Assembly (NCBI GenBank): GCA_003155655.1
Contig: PMDS01000042.1
Span: 1-36,149 of the forward strand
Origin: Melioribacter sp.
GTDB lineage: Bacteria; Bacteroidota; Ignavibacteria; Ignavibacteriales; Melioribacteraceae
Length of the DNA: 36,149 bases
Direction: 5' to 3'
Both the position numbers and the translations under genes were made by a program. Positions 15,057 to 22,340 of this stretch are shown piece after piece. The notes beneath the pieces were generated by a model that saw only the letters and a list, made by a program, of their open reading frames with translations, was not told the origin of the DNA and searched no databases. Numbering within the stretch: position 1 is the stretch's first letter; every line of letters starts with the position of its first letter.

Positions 15057-15888
15057 AGCATAATTTTTTGTATTCGCGTTGAAGCAGTTTACAAATTGGC
15101 CCCGGTTTTGTAAGATTTGTATCGCTCCCCTCAAAATTAATTACCGGTGTAATTTCTGTAACCGTTCCTAAGATCATAGCTTCATCAAATTCTTTTAATT
15201 CATTTATGTTAATTTCTGTTTCATTAACAGGAATATCAAACTGGCTGCATAAAGTTAAAACAACTTTGCGTGTAATACCGGGCAGAATAAAATTGCTTAA
15301 TGGGGGTGTAAACAACTGGTTTTTTTTAATAAAACAAATATTTGAATGTGTGCCTTCGGTAATATTACCCTGACGGTGCCAGATCATTTCGGAAAGGCCA
15401 TTTTCTTCCGCCCTGTGTTTTGATAATACGTTTGGAATTAAGGAAGTGGATTTTATATCGCAACGGTGCCATCTAATATCTTCTTCAAGCCCAACTTTTA
15501 CACCGTTTGTTTTCTCTTTTTCGCGTGATAAAAATTTTTCTACTGTGATAAAGAATGTCGGCTTTGCATCAGGGGAAAAATTATGCCGGCGTGGAAATTG
15601 ATAACCGCGGCTTATCTGGATATAAACATTTGCCGGACTGTTTTCCAAATCATTTCTGGTTATTAATTCTTCAAGAATTTGTTTGATGTTATCCAGGCTG
15701 GGTATTGGAATTTCCAAAGAATTCAAGCTATTTTTTAAGCGTGCAATATGCGCTTCTAATTCAAAAAACTTTTTCGGATAATATTTTATAACTTCATACA
15801 CCCCGTCACTGAATTGGAAACCACGGTCGAAAGGAGAGATGGAAACTTTATCCTGTAGTATTATCTCTCCGTTATAGAATACCCACAT
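15049..15888 (-). CDS. dat: D-amino-acid aminotransferase (class IV, PLP-dependent)
   Basis: A 279-residue fold-type IV aminotransferase that interconverts D-amino acids and 2-oxo acids, typically supplying D-glutamate for peptidoglycan. Lys146 in DIKSTSLIPN is the PLP lysine and Glu178 in ITEGTHSN the cofactor-anchoring acid, close to Bacillus DAAT numbering (145, 177). The RRH segment near 100-102 corresponds to the carboxylate-trapping Arg/His pair of D-specific enzymes, which favours D-amino acids over the branched-chain branch. It lies 26 bases after the TolC gene on the same strand and overlaps the transglutaminase-like gene. 4-Amino-4-deoxychorismate lyase is a less likely alternative. 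Confidence 0.82.
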   Translation of the reverse strand: MWVFYNGEIILQDKVSISPFDRGFQFSDGVYEVIKYYPKKFFELEAHIARLKNSLNSLEIPIPSLDNIKQILEELITRNDLENSPANVYIQISRGYQFPRRHNFSPDAKPTFFITVEKFLSREKEKTNGVKVGLEEDIRWHRCDIKSTSLIPNVLSKHRAEENGLSEMIWHRQGNITEGTHSNICFIKKNQLFTPPLSNFILPGITRKVVLTLCSQFDIPVNETEININELKEFDEAMILGTVTEITPVINFEGSDTNLTKPGPICKLLQREYKKLCYE

Positions 15889-15914
15889 ATGAATTTGATT
15901 TAGTTAAAAGTAAT

Positions 15915-17234
15915 TTAAAATGTGTTCCAAATCTTTTCGCCAATTGATTGTTTCAATTGGTATCCGCTGATTGTTAACTGATATAAAGCCGAAATATAAA
16001 TCAATTTTGCCTGTGTTAATGACATTTCAGCATCCAGCAAATCTAAGTTTGTAAGAACCCCATTATCATATTGAATTTTAGACTTTTCCAACGCTTGTTT
16101 TGCTTCTTCAATTCCAATTTTTGATGTATTGAGAGCTTCTTTATTGGCATTATATTCAACATCAGACTGTTCAACTTCTGCTTTGATTTTTCTTTTCAAA
16201 GATTCAATGTTATCGTTAGAAGCTTTTAAGTTGGCATCAGCTTCGGCAATTTTTCCATCTTTTAATCCGCCGTTGAAGATTGGAATTTTTGCAACACCTC
16301 CAAGCGCCCAATTTCCTCTCCATACATCAAGATTAGGTTCAAAACCATTTTTTATTCCATAAGCGCCAAATAAGCTTATTGTTGGAGCATCAGTTAGAGA
16401 TGCAACATTCTTTTCTAATTTTATTGATTCTTCATTAAGAAGAGCTGTTTTGATTTCTTCCCTGTTTGCATAAGCTTGTTCAACCAGTGAAGATGATAAA
16501 GAAGATAATGTTTGTTCGGAAAAATCACCTTTTATTTTTAGAGTTTTCCGGTCATTTAATCCGATCAACGCGGCTAAAAGTACTTTTTGTTTATCAAGAT
16601 TTTTTTGAATTTCAATTCTTTGGTTTTCTACAGCAGCCACACGCACTTTTGTAGTAAGTACATCCAGATCTGTTACCGAGCCGGTATCAAATTTTTTCTT
16701 TGCAATCTGGGTATGTTCTTTTAAAGTATTTATCTGCTCATTTTTTACTTTGATGCTCTTTTCTAAAAAAAGAATAGAATAAAAAGTTTGAATTGCTCTG
16801 TACGATAATTCCGACTTTACAATATTTACCCTTTCTTCTGAAGTAAGCTTATATGAAGTTAACATATCCAACAACGCTTTTCTTTTGTTGAAATCAAATA
16901 TCATATAACTGACTACAACATCAGCATTGTAATTATTCCTTGGAGCAAGTTCAAAAGCGCCAAGACCGGGGACTTCAAATGCAGGGATAGGTCCTATCAT
17001 TGTATAATCTAATTCAGCCTCAACCCTGGGCATATTAAAAGTTTCCTGCTGGCGGATTTTTGCTTCTGCAATTCTAATTTGATCTTCAGCCTGCTTAACA
17101 AGCGGTTGATTTTCCAAAGTCAGCGTTATTACAGTGCTAATATTCAGAGAATCTTTATCTATGCCTTGAGCATTTATTTTATAAGAAAGAACTACAAATG
17201 TTGAACAAACCATTATTAAAAAAAACTTTTTCAT
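15915..17234 (-). CDS. TolC-family outer membrane efflux protein
   Basis: A 439-residue outer-membrane channel with a signal peptide (MKKFFLIMVC... to INAQG). Two repeats of the family are visible: long alpha-helical stretches rich in Lys/Glu/Gln (roughly 40-110, 140-210, 330-420) joined to short beta segments, including the DYTMIG and FGAYGIKNGF strands. It forms the outer duct for the inner-membrane pump and adaptor encoded immediately upstream, 23 bases away, giving an EmrAB-TolC-type tripartite exporter. Export substrates are not predictable from sequence. Confidence 0.88.
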   Translation of the reverse strand: MKKFFLIMVCSTFVVLSYKINAQGIDKDSLNISTVITLTLENQPLVKQAEDQIRIAEAKIRQQETFNMPRVEAELDYTMIGPIPAFEVPGLGAFELAPRNNYNADVVVSYMIFDFNKRKALLDMLTSYKLTSEERVNIVKSELSYRAIQTFYSILFLEKSIKVKNEQINTLKEHTQIAKKKFDTGSVTDLDVLTTKVRVAAVENQRIEIQKNLDKQKVLLAALIGLNDRKTLKIKGDFSEQTLSSLSSSLVEQAYANREEIKTALLNEESIKLEKNVASLTDAPTISLFGAYGIKNGFEPNLDVWRGNWALGGVAKIPIFNGGLKDGKIAEADANLKASNDNIESLKRKIKAEVEQSDVEYNANKEALNTSKIGIEEAKQALEKSKIQYDNGVLTNLDLLDAEMSLTQAKLIYISALYQLTISGYQLKQSIGEKIWNTF

Positions 17235-17257
17235 TATTTATTTCTCCGTAATCAAAA

Positions 17258-18865
17258 TTAATCTATAATCTCAACTTTAGTTGCCGACTTTTTTTTCGAG
17301 ATTTTTAGAAAAAATACCGGTATTAACAATAACGATGTTAAAACGGCGGCAACAATGAAATCATCATTAATACCCTGAATGAAAGATTGAGAAGCCAGGT
17401 TTTGCGCAACCAAAGCTTTTGCCCGTGCAGTAATTTCATTAGGTGACCCGCCAACGCTTTGCATCACAAAATTTTTAGCATTGTTAACAATAGCCTGATA
17501 TGCCGGCGAAGAAGAATCTACAGTTTGGGAATATGTCTGCATGTGGAGTAATGTTCTTCTTGTCAAAAGCGAACCCAATAATGCAACTCCGAAACTTCCG
17601 CCGATCTGCCTGATTGTGTTAAATAAGCCGGACGCCTGGGCAATTTTGTACCTTGGTACATTAAATAAAGCTGTTGTTGATAAAGGTGTGAAGATCAAAC
17701 CCATACCAATTGCCCGGATAAGCAGCGGATTTATTATCTGCGGTTTTTCTGTCTCAAGTGAAAAATATCCATATGCGAATAAAGACCAGGCAAGAAGTAC
17801 AATTCCTGTTATAATCAAATACTTGGGATTTATTTTATCAGTTAAATACCCCGAGATTGGAGAGACAAAAGCCTGGATTATTCCTAACGGCAAAAATATT
17901 AATCCCGCCTGGAATGCCGTGTAGCCAAGTGAATTCTGCAAATATAACGGCAGTAAGAATGTACTTCCAAAGAATGCTATGCCAAAAACAAAAAGGATAA
18001 TATTTGCGAACGCAAAATTTGAATCTCTCATCAGACTCAAATCAACAATCGGGTGTTTAATGTTCACTTCGGTCACAATAAAAACAACAAAGCTGATAGC
18101 TGAAATAAAAAAGCATGTCATAATAAAAGGCGAAGTCCAGCCGCCTGTATTCCAGCTGGCATTTCCGTCTGCAAGTGCAAGAAGCAGGGAAGTCAAAAAA
18201 ACAGACATACTTATAAAACCAAGCAAATCAAAATCCCTGGTTTTCTCAGTTTTAAATTCGCGTTGAATTATTAAAATAGCAATTAGACCAACAACACCAA
18301 CCGGAATATTGACGTCAAAAATAGCATGCCATGAAAACCGGTCAATCAAATACCCGCCTACAAGCGGTCCAAGTGAAATAGAAGCTGCTGCTGCAATTCC
18401 CCAGAATCCGATTGCCATTCCTCTTTGTTCAGGCGGAAATTCTCTTGTAACAATTGCCATTCCTACCGGCATAACAAACCCGGCGCCGGCGCCCTGCACT
18501 ACTCTAAAAAATATTAAAGCATTCACATCCCAGGAAAGACTGCACAGAGCAGAACCAATAGTAAACAGCAGCATACCTGCGAAATAACTTTTTTTATAAC
18601 CCCAATGATCCGCAACCCAGCCGGAAGAAGGGAGTACAACAGCAAAAATTAATAAGTATGAAGTAAGAACCCATTCAATTTTATCAACGCTTGTTCCAAA
18701 TGCAGCGGTCATTTTTGAAAGACCAACATTAACAATTGTAGCATCAAGAACTGCCATAAACGTTCCTATCATGACACTAAGCAGCACCCACCATTTATAG
18801 GATATATGCTCATGGTGAAGAGATGGGGCAAAACCAATAGCTTTATTACGTAAAAACTTACTCAT
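17258..18865 (-). CDS. MFS drug exporter, DHA2 family (EmrB/QacA-like)
   Basis: A 535-residue inner-membrane proton-driven exporter with about 14 predicted transmembrane segments. The first segment, with VLDATIVNVGLSKM, and the loop GWVADHWGYKKSY are the signatures of the DHA2 group, and GAGFVMPVGMAIVTREFPP follows in the motif-C region. It overlaps the adaptor gene by eight bases, so synthesis of pump and adaptor is coupled. Adaptor, TolC channel and TetR regulator in the same minus-strand set mark it as a multidrug or toxic-metabolite efflux pump. Confidence 0.9.
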   Translation of the reverse strand: MSKFLRNKAIGFAPSLHHEHISYKWWVLLSVMIGTFMAVLDATIVNVGLSKMTAAFGTSVDKIEWVLTSYLLIFAVVLPSSGWVADHWGYKKSYFAGMLLFTIGSALCSLSWDVNALIFFRVVQGAGAGFVMPVGMAIVTREFPPEQRGMAIGFWGIAAAASISLGPLVGGYLIDRFSWHAIFDVNIPVGVVGLIAILIIQREFKTEKTRDFDLLGFISMSVFLTSLLLALADGNASWNTGGWTSPFIMTCFFISAISFVVFIVTEVNIKHPIVDLSLMRDSNFAFANIILFVFGIAFFGSTFLLPLYLQNSLGYTAFQAGLIFLPLGIIQAFVSPISGYLTDKINPKYLIITGIVLLAWSLFAYGYFSLETEKPQIINPLLIRAIGMGLIFTPLSTTALFNVPRYKIAQASGLFNTIRQIGGSFGVALLGSLLTRRTLLHMQTYSQTVDSSSPAYQAIVNNAKNFVMQSVGGSPNEITARAKALVAQNLASQSFIQGINDDFIVAAVLTSLLLIPVFFLKISKKKSATKVEIID

Positions 18866-19838
18866 TTTTGCTTTCCAGAATTTTTACTTCAACAGACATT
18901 CCGGGCAGTAAAATAAATTTCTCTTTTTGTTTTGGATCTTCGCTTTGAATGGAAATCTTTACAGGAATTCTTTGAGTGACTTTTGTAAAATTTCCGGAAG
19001 CATTTGAAGGCGGTATTAAAGAAAATTGTGCCGCAGTATTAGTGCCTATTTGAAATACTTTACCTGAAAATTTTATGTCGGGGTAAGAGTCAACGTCAAT
19101 GCCAACAATATCTCCAACCTTTATCAAATTTATTTTTGTTTCTTCAAGCTGGGCAGTGACCCAGATATTTTTTACATCATAAATAGTAAAGATAGGCTGT
19201 CCCGGCTGAACAACATCACCTTCAAGAATCCATCTTTTAGCAACCTCACCATTAATTGTAGAATATAGTTTAGTGTTTTCCAGATTTGCTGTTATAACTT
19301 TTAGATCAGCCTGGGCAGATGCAACCCGGCTTTGTGAGATTCTGTATTCGACCTCCATCTGTTCAAATTTCTTCTGCGCATTATCAAATTCGGTTTTAGG
19401 AATTACATTTTGACTGAATTGCGCTTTGGCTCTTTCAAAATCGATTTGAGCTTTTTCAAGATTTACTTTTGCCAATGCAACACTTTCGTTGGAACTGTTA
19501 ATTATTGCTTTGGATTGGTTTAATCTTGCGATTAAATCTACCGAATCCAGCTCGGCAATAAGCTGACCGGAATGTACGCTGTCGCTTTCGCCGACATACA
19601 ATTTTACAACTCTTCCAAGAACTTTTGCGCTGACGTTTAATTTATTCCCGTCAACATAGGCATCATCGGTAGAAACAGAGCCAAGACTGTGCATAAACCA
19701 ATATACACCAGCCGCTATGAAAATAATTATAAAGAAAAGACCTATAATGGCGCTTTTCTTTTTGTAGATAGGAACTGATTCTATATCCTGTTCAAAGTTT
19801 TCATTTGTGTCCGGTTTAGCATTTAAATTTTCAGACAT
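18858..19838 (-). CDS. HlyD/EmrA-type membrane fusion protein
   Basis: A 326-residue periplasmic adaptor. A single N-terminal membrane anchor at about 30-50 is followed by a lipoyl-like half domain (DAYVDGNKLNVSAKVLGRV), a coiled-coil hairpin (about 90-170), the second lipoyl half (STINGEVAKRWILEGDVVQPGQP) and beta-barrel and membrane-proximal regions. It would link the DHA2 pump to the TolC channel. Twenty-four bases separate it from the TetR gene upstream; downstream it overlaps the pump gene. Confidence 0.9.
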   Translation of the reverse strand: MSENLNAKPDTNENFEQDIESVPIYKKKSAIIGLFFIIIFIAAGVYWFMHSLGSVSTDDAYVDGNKLNVSAKVLGRVVKLYVGESDSVHSGQLIAELDSVDLIARLNQSKAIINSSNESVALAKVNLEKAQIDFERAKAQFSQNVIPKTEFDNAQKKFEQMEVEYRISQSRVASAQADLKVITANLENTKLYSTINGEVAKRWILEGDVVQPGQPIFTIYDVKNIWVTAQLEETKINLIKVGDIVGIDVDSYPDIKFSGKVFQIGTNTAAQFSLIPPSNASGNFTKVTQRIPVKISIQSEDPKQKEKFILLPGMSVEVKILESKNE

Positions 19839-19862
19839 TTTTTATTGCTCCTTGTATCTGAT

Positions 19863-20468
19863 TTAGTTTTTAATTCCAATTAATAATAATTCAATTAATA
19901 TTTGCAAATCTTTTTTCAAATTTCCAAGCAAGGATTTATTTCCTTTATTCTCCTGAGTTTTTTTAAGAAAAAGAAATCTAAAGCCTTGTTGAATGTGTAA
20001 GATCAATCTTGGTAAACATTCCAATAATTCTTTTCTGAATTCTTTTCTCTCCACTCCATCACGTATTATCTTTTCAATTAGGGAAAGTTCCATTTCAGTA
20101 AATTTCTTGAAAAAATCCTGGTAAAGTGATTGTGAATCCATTGCAGAATGAAAATGCAATGTACCAAGGTTTATGAATTTTTCAAAATATTTGTGTCTTA
20201 TTTCAACATAGCCTGTTAATTTTTGCGAAGCAGGAATATCCTTTGCAAGGAGATGATCGATTTCTTTAATAAATTCGCCTTGCTCGCTTTCCATTACAAC
20301 CTGGAATAATTTTTCTTTGGTGGGATAATAATAATAAAGGGATGCCTTTCCCATTTCGATGTCGGCGGCTATCTCGTCCATTGTGACTTTTGAATAGCCG
20401 TATTGCGCAAATCTCTTCTGCGCCGCTATTAATATCCGTTCTTCCTGATCTTTAGATTTATTCTTCAT
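19863..20468 (-). CDS. TetR/AcrR-family transcriptional regulator
   Basis: A 201-residue repressor with an N-terminal helix-turn-helix (about 10-55): RILIAAQKRFAQYGYSKVT, then MDEIAADIEMGKASLYYYY and the usual PTKEKLF end. The C-terminal ligand-binding helices are divergent, as is normal. It heads the efflux operon and probably represses it, being relieved by an exported compound. The ATG at 20468 is taken; an in-frame TTG at 20474 is also possible, and no clear ribosome site helps. An inverted repeat at 20487-20513 just upstream is its likely operator. Confidence 0.88.
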   Translation of the reverse strand: MKNKSKDQEERILIAAQKRFAQYGYSKVTMDEIAADIEMGKASLYYYYPTKEKLFQVVMESEQGEFIKEIDHLLAKDIPASQKLTGYVEIRHKYFEKFINLGTLHFHSAMDSQSLYQDFFKKFTEMELSLIEKIIRDGVERKEFRKELLECLPRLILHIQQGFRFLFLKKTQENKGNKSLLGNLKKDLQILIELLLIGIKN

Positions 20469-20486
20469 TTGCAAATATAATAAATT

Positions 20487-20513
20487 TTCGACTTTTTAAC
20501 CATAACAGTCGAA
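20487..20513. promoter_or_regulatory. Putative TetR operator upstream of the efflux operon
   Basis: TTCGACT at 20487-20493 and AGTCGAA at 20507-20513 form perfect seven-base arms around a 13-base AT-rich spacer, 19 bases upstream of the regulator start. Position and symmetry fit an autoregulatory site covering the promoter of the tetR-emrA-emrB-tolC genes. Binding is inferred, not shown. Confidence 0.5.
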
Positions 20514-20756
20514 TAATCAAAGAAGTTCATTTTTTAATTTTTAAGATATCAGTCTTGTAATTGATGCCAATGTTTACTTAAAAAAGGAAACTAGATTCTC
20601 TTTCAACAATCAACTTGTATTTATTTGTCACTATCACGTAATTTATCATTAGTAGTAAAAAATCTGTTAATGATTTTTACGAATCAGGTAAATAATCAGA
20701 TTAATAATGTTACTTTCCTACAATAATTTCCGTGTAATAGTTCATAAAGGATTAAT

Positions 20757-20789
20757 ATGAAAAAGCCAATGGCTTTATTTCTGAAATAA
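20757..20789 (+). other. Ten-codon mini-ORF upstream of the thymidylate-synthase-like gene
   Basis: AAAGGA precedes an ATG that opens a reading frame for MKKPMALFLK and then TAA, ending 18 bases before the next gene. A small AAGCC/GGCTT hairpin lies inside it. It may be a leader peptide or a decoy start; the remaining bases of this 333-base divergent gap hold only the operator and AT-rich sequence. Confidence 0.3.
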
Positions 20790-20807
20790 ATTATAAGGAA
20801 TAAAATT

Positions 20808-21698
20808 ATGCAGCAGAATATTCCTGTTCTGACAGTAAGAGAAAGAACACTTGCAGAAGCATACGAGAAAGCTCTTGTTGAACTTTACACCAAAGGAACA
20901 CGCTTCAAAACACAGTATGATAAAGAAGGCGACCCACTCAGCATTGATTCTACAATGGATATAACAATTTTAGAACCGCTTAGCGATCCGATGATACACA
21001 GGGCATTTCCAGGAGGGATTGATAACCTGAAGGAATATACTATGGAATTAACGGGCGCAAAAGATCACTGGGTAAAAAATATGAATGATCCGAATGATAC
21101 ACGCTGGGAATATACTTATCACGGAAGACTTGCCTCACATGGTGCGTGGAATGAACTCGTTGAAGGAAAGTCTAAAAAAGTGGGACTCTATGATGTAAAC
21201 CAGATTGAAGTTGTAATTGATAAATTATCCAAACAGCCGTTCACGCGTCAGGCTCAAATGATAACCTGGATGCCGAATATTGATAACACCTGTTTCGATC
21301 CGCCGTGCCTGCAATCTCTTTGGTACAGAATACTTGAAGATGATGAAGGAACCTGGTGGCTGAACTGCAATGTGCGTTTTAGAAGTAATGACGCATGGGG
21401 CGCAAGTTTTATGAACATGTTCGGGTTCATCAATTTTAATAAGGATGTAATTGCTGCGGGCATTGCTGAAAAATCCGGTAAACGGGTTGAGCTGGCAAGG
21501 TTAAACTGGCATGCAGATTCATACCATATTTATGGGAAGGATATTGAAAACGCTCGCCAGATGTTATTTGACAGAATTGCTACAATGAATTTTGAAGACA
21601 GGACATTCAACTTTCATGATGACTTCATTCAGGAAATGTTTAATGATGCTGAGAAAGTTGTAAAAATGAAAATTGAAGAATACGACAGCAGCCATTAA
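20808..21698 (+). CDS. Thymidylate-synthase-fold enzyme (divergent ThyA family)
   Basis: Encodes 296 residues. Although divergent, the thymidylate synthase active-site series can be read in order: an SRRA-like FTRQAQ (Arg147), PPC with nucleophile Cys167, RSND (Arg192-Asp195), Asn203 eleven residues after the Arg exactly as in E. coli ThyA (166/177), and HIY (His240, Tyr242). The N-terminal RTLAEAYEKALVELYTKGT helix also fits, especially the archaeal-like branch. It probably methylates or hydroxymethylates a pyrimidine nucleotide with a folate donor. Asn203 rather than Asp favours dUMP over dCMP. The ATG follows AAGGA at good spacing. It is divergent from the efflux operon. Confidence 0.7.
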   Translation: MQQNIPVLTVRERTLAEAYEKALVELYTKGTRFKTQYDKEGDPLSIDSTMDITILEPLSDPMIHRAFPGGIDNLKEYTMELTGAKDHWVKNMNDPNDTRWEYTYHGRLASHGAWNELVEGKSKKVGLYDVNQIEVVIDKLSKQPFTRQAQMITWMPNIDNTCFDPPCLQSLWYRILEDDEGTWWLNCNVRFRSNDAWGASFMNMFGFINFNKDVIAAGIAEKSGKRVELARLNWHADSYHIYGKDIENARQMLFDRIATMNFEDRTFNFHDDFIQEMFNDAEKVVKMKIEEYDSSH

Positions 21699-21701
21699 AT
21701 T

Positions 21702-21823
21702 AACCTCAACCCAGCCCTTCTCCTTATAAAGGAGAAGGGTTTTAAAATTCTCTCTCCGTAGCAAGGAGAAAGGATACAGAATTTCCCTCTTCTTGACAAG
21801 GAGAGGGATTAAAGGGTGAGGTT
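21702..21823 (+). repeat. AACCTCA...TGAGGTT palindromic repeat, copy 1
   Basis: The unit begins AACCTCAACCC, ends AAAGGGTGAGGTT and contains three internal hairpins: CCCTTCTCC/GGAGAAGGG, CTCTCC/GGAGA and CCCTCTTC/GGAGAGGG. Direct repeat of copy 2 at 22223-22338 and inverted relative to copy 3 at 25528-25613. The stop codon of the DUF559 gene overlaps its right edge. Confidence 0.85.
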
Positions 21824-22127
21824 AGAATTCTTTACTTTTCGCCATCACATTAATAATTTTCTCTATTTCACTCTCAATCTTCTCAAATGCTTTGTTTGCA
21901 TTCCCTGAAAGTTCTTCGTTTCTAATGCGTATAAATTTAATACCAAATTCCTGCAAATAATTTTGTCTTATAATGTCATGTTCTTTTTGACCGGGTAAAT
22001 CGTGTACATCTCCATCAATTTCTACTGCAAGTTTCAACTCGGGGCAGTAAAAGTCAATTACATATTTATCAATAGAATACTGGCGCCTGAATTTTGTTCC
22101 TTTCGTCTGTCTGTTTTTTAAATACAT
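21822..22127 (-). CDS. DUF559 endonuclease-like protein, N-terminally interrupted
   Basis: The intact frame from ATG 22127 gives 101 residues of the DUF559 (Vsr-like PD-(D/E)XK) fold: FRRQYSIDKYVIDFYCP, LAVEIDGDVHD and FIRIRNEEL. Homologs usually start earlier with a RR.LR.N.T.SEK.LW helix, and exactly that helix is encoded upstream in the same frame at 22128-22176 but without a start codon. Reading further back, an ATG at 22214 with GAGGT upstream is followed by ACT and then TAA (22206-22208). The full-length gene would thus be 21822-22214 with a stop at codon 3, so it is probably a recent pseudogene or makes a truncated product. It fits exactly between two palindromic repeats. Confidence 0.75.
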   Translation of the reverse strand: MYLKNRQTKGTKFRRQYSIDKYVIDFYCPELKLAVEIDGDVHDLPGQKEHDIIRQNYLQEFGIKFIRIRNEELSGNANKAFEKIESEIEKIINVMAKSKEF

Positions 22128-22222
22128 CCAGACTAATTTTTCTGAGACTGTTTGATTGCGGCGGAGCTGTCTGCGGTTTTCTTTTTCACTTGGTTTGTTA
22201 TAGTGTTAAGTCATATTTTTTA

Positions 22223-22338
22223 AACCTCAACCCTGCCCTTCTCCTTATAAAGGAGAAGGGTTCCTCAAATTGAAAATATAAAGAAAAGGGTTTTAAAATT
22301 CCCGCTCCTTAATAATTAGATGGACAAAGGGTGAGGTT
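22223..22338 (+). repeat. AACCTCA...TGAGGTT palindromic repeat, copy 2
   Basis: It begins AACCTCAACCCTG with the same CCCTTCTCC-TTATAAA-GGAGAAGGG hairpin as copy 1 and ends ACAAAGGGTGAGGTT; the middle is more decayed. Read on the minus strand, its left edge supplies the GAGGT ribosome site of the original DUF559 start. Its right edge lies three bases from the stop codon of the restriction enzyme gene. Confidence 0.85.
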
Positions 22339-22340
22339 GC

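Noticed and set aside
17541-17924. A 127-codon plus-strand frame
   Set aside because: Lies opposite the DHA2 pump gene; its length reflects the codon bias of the real gene.
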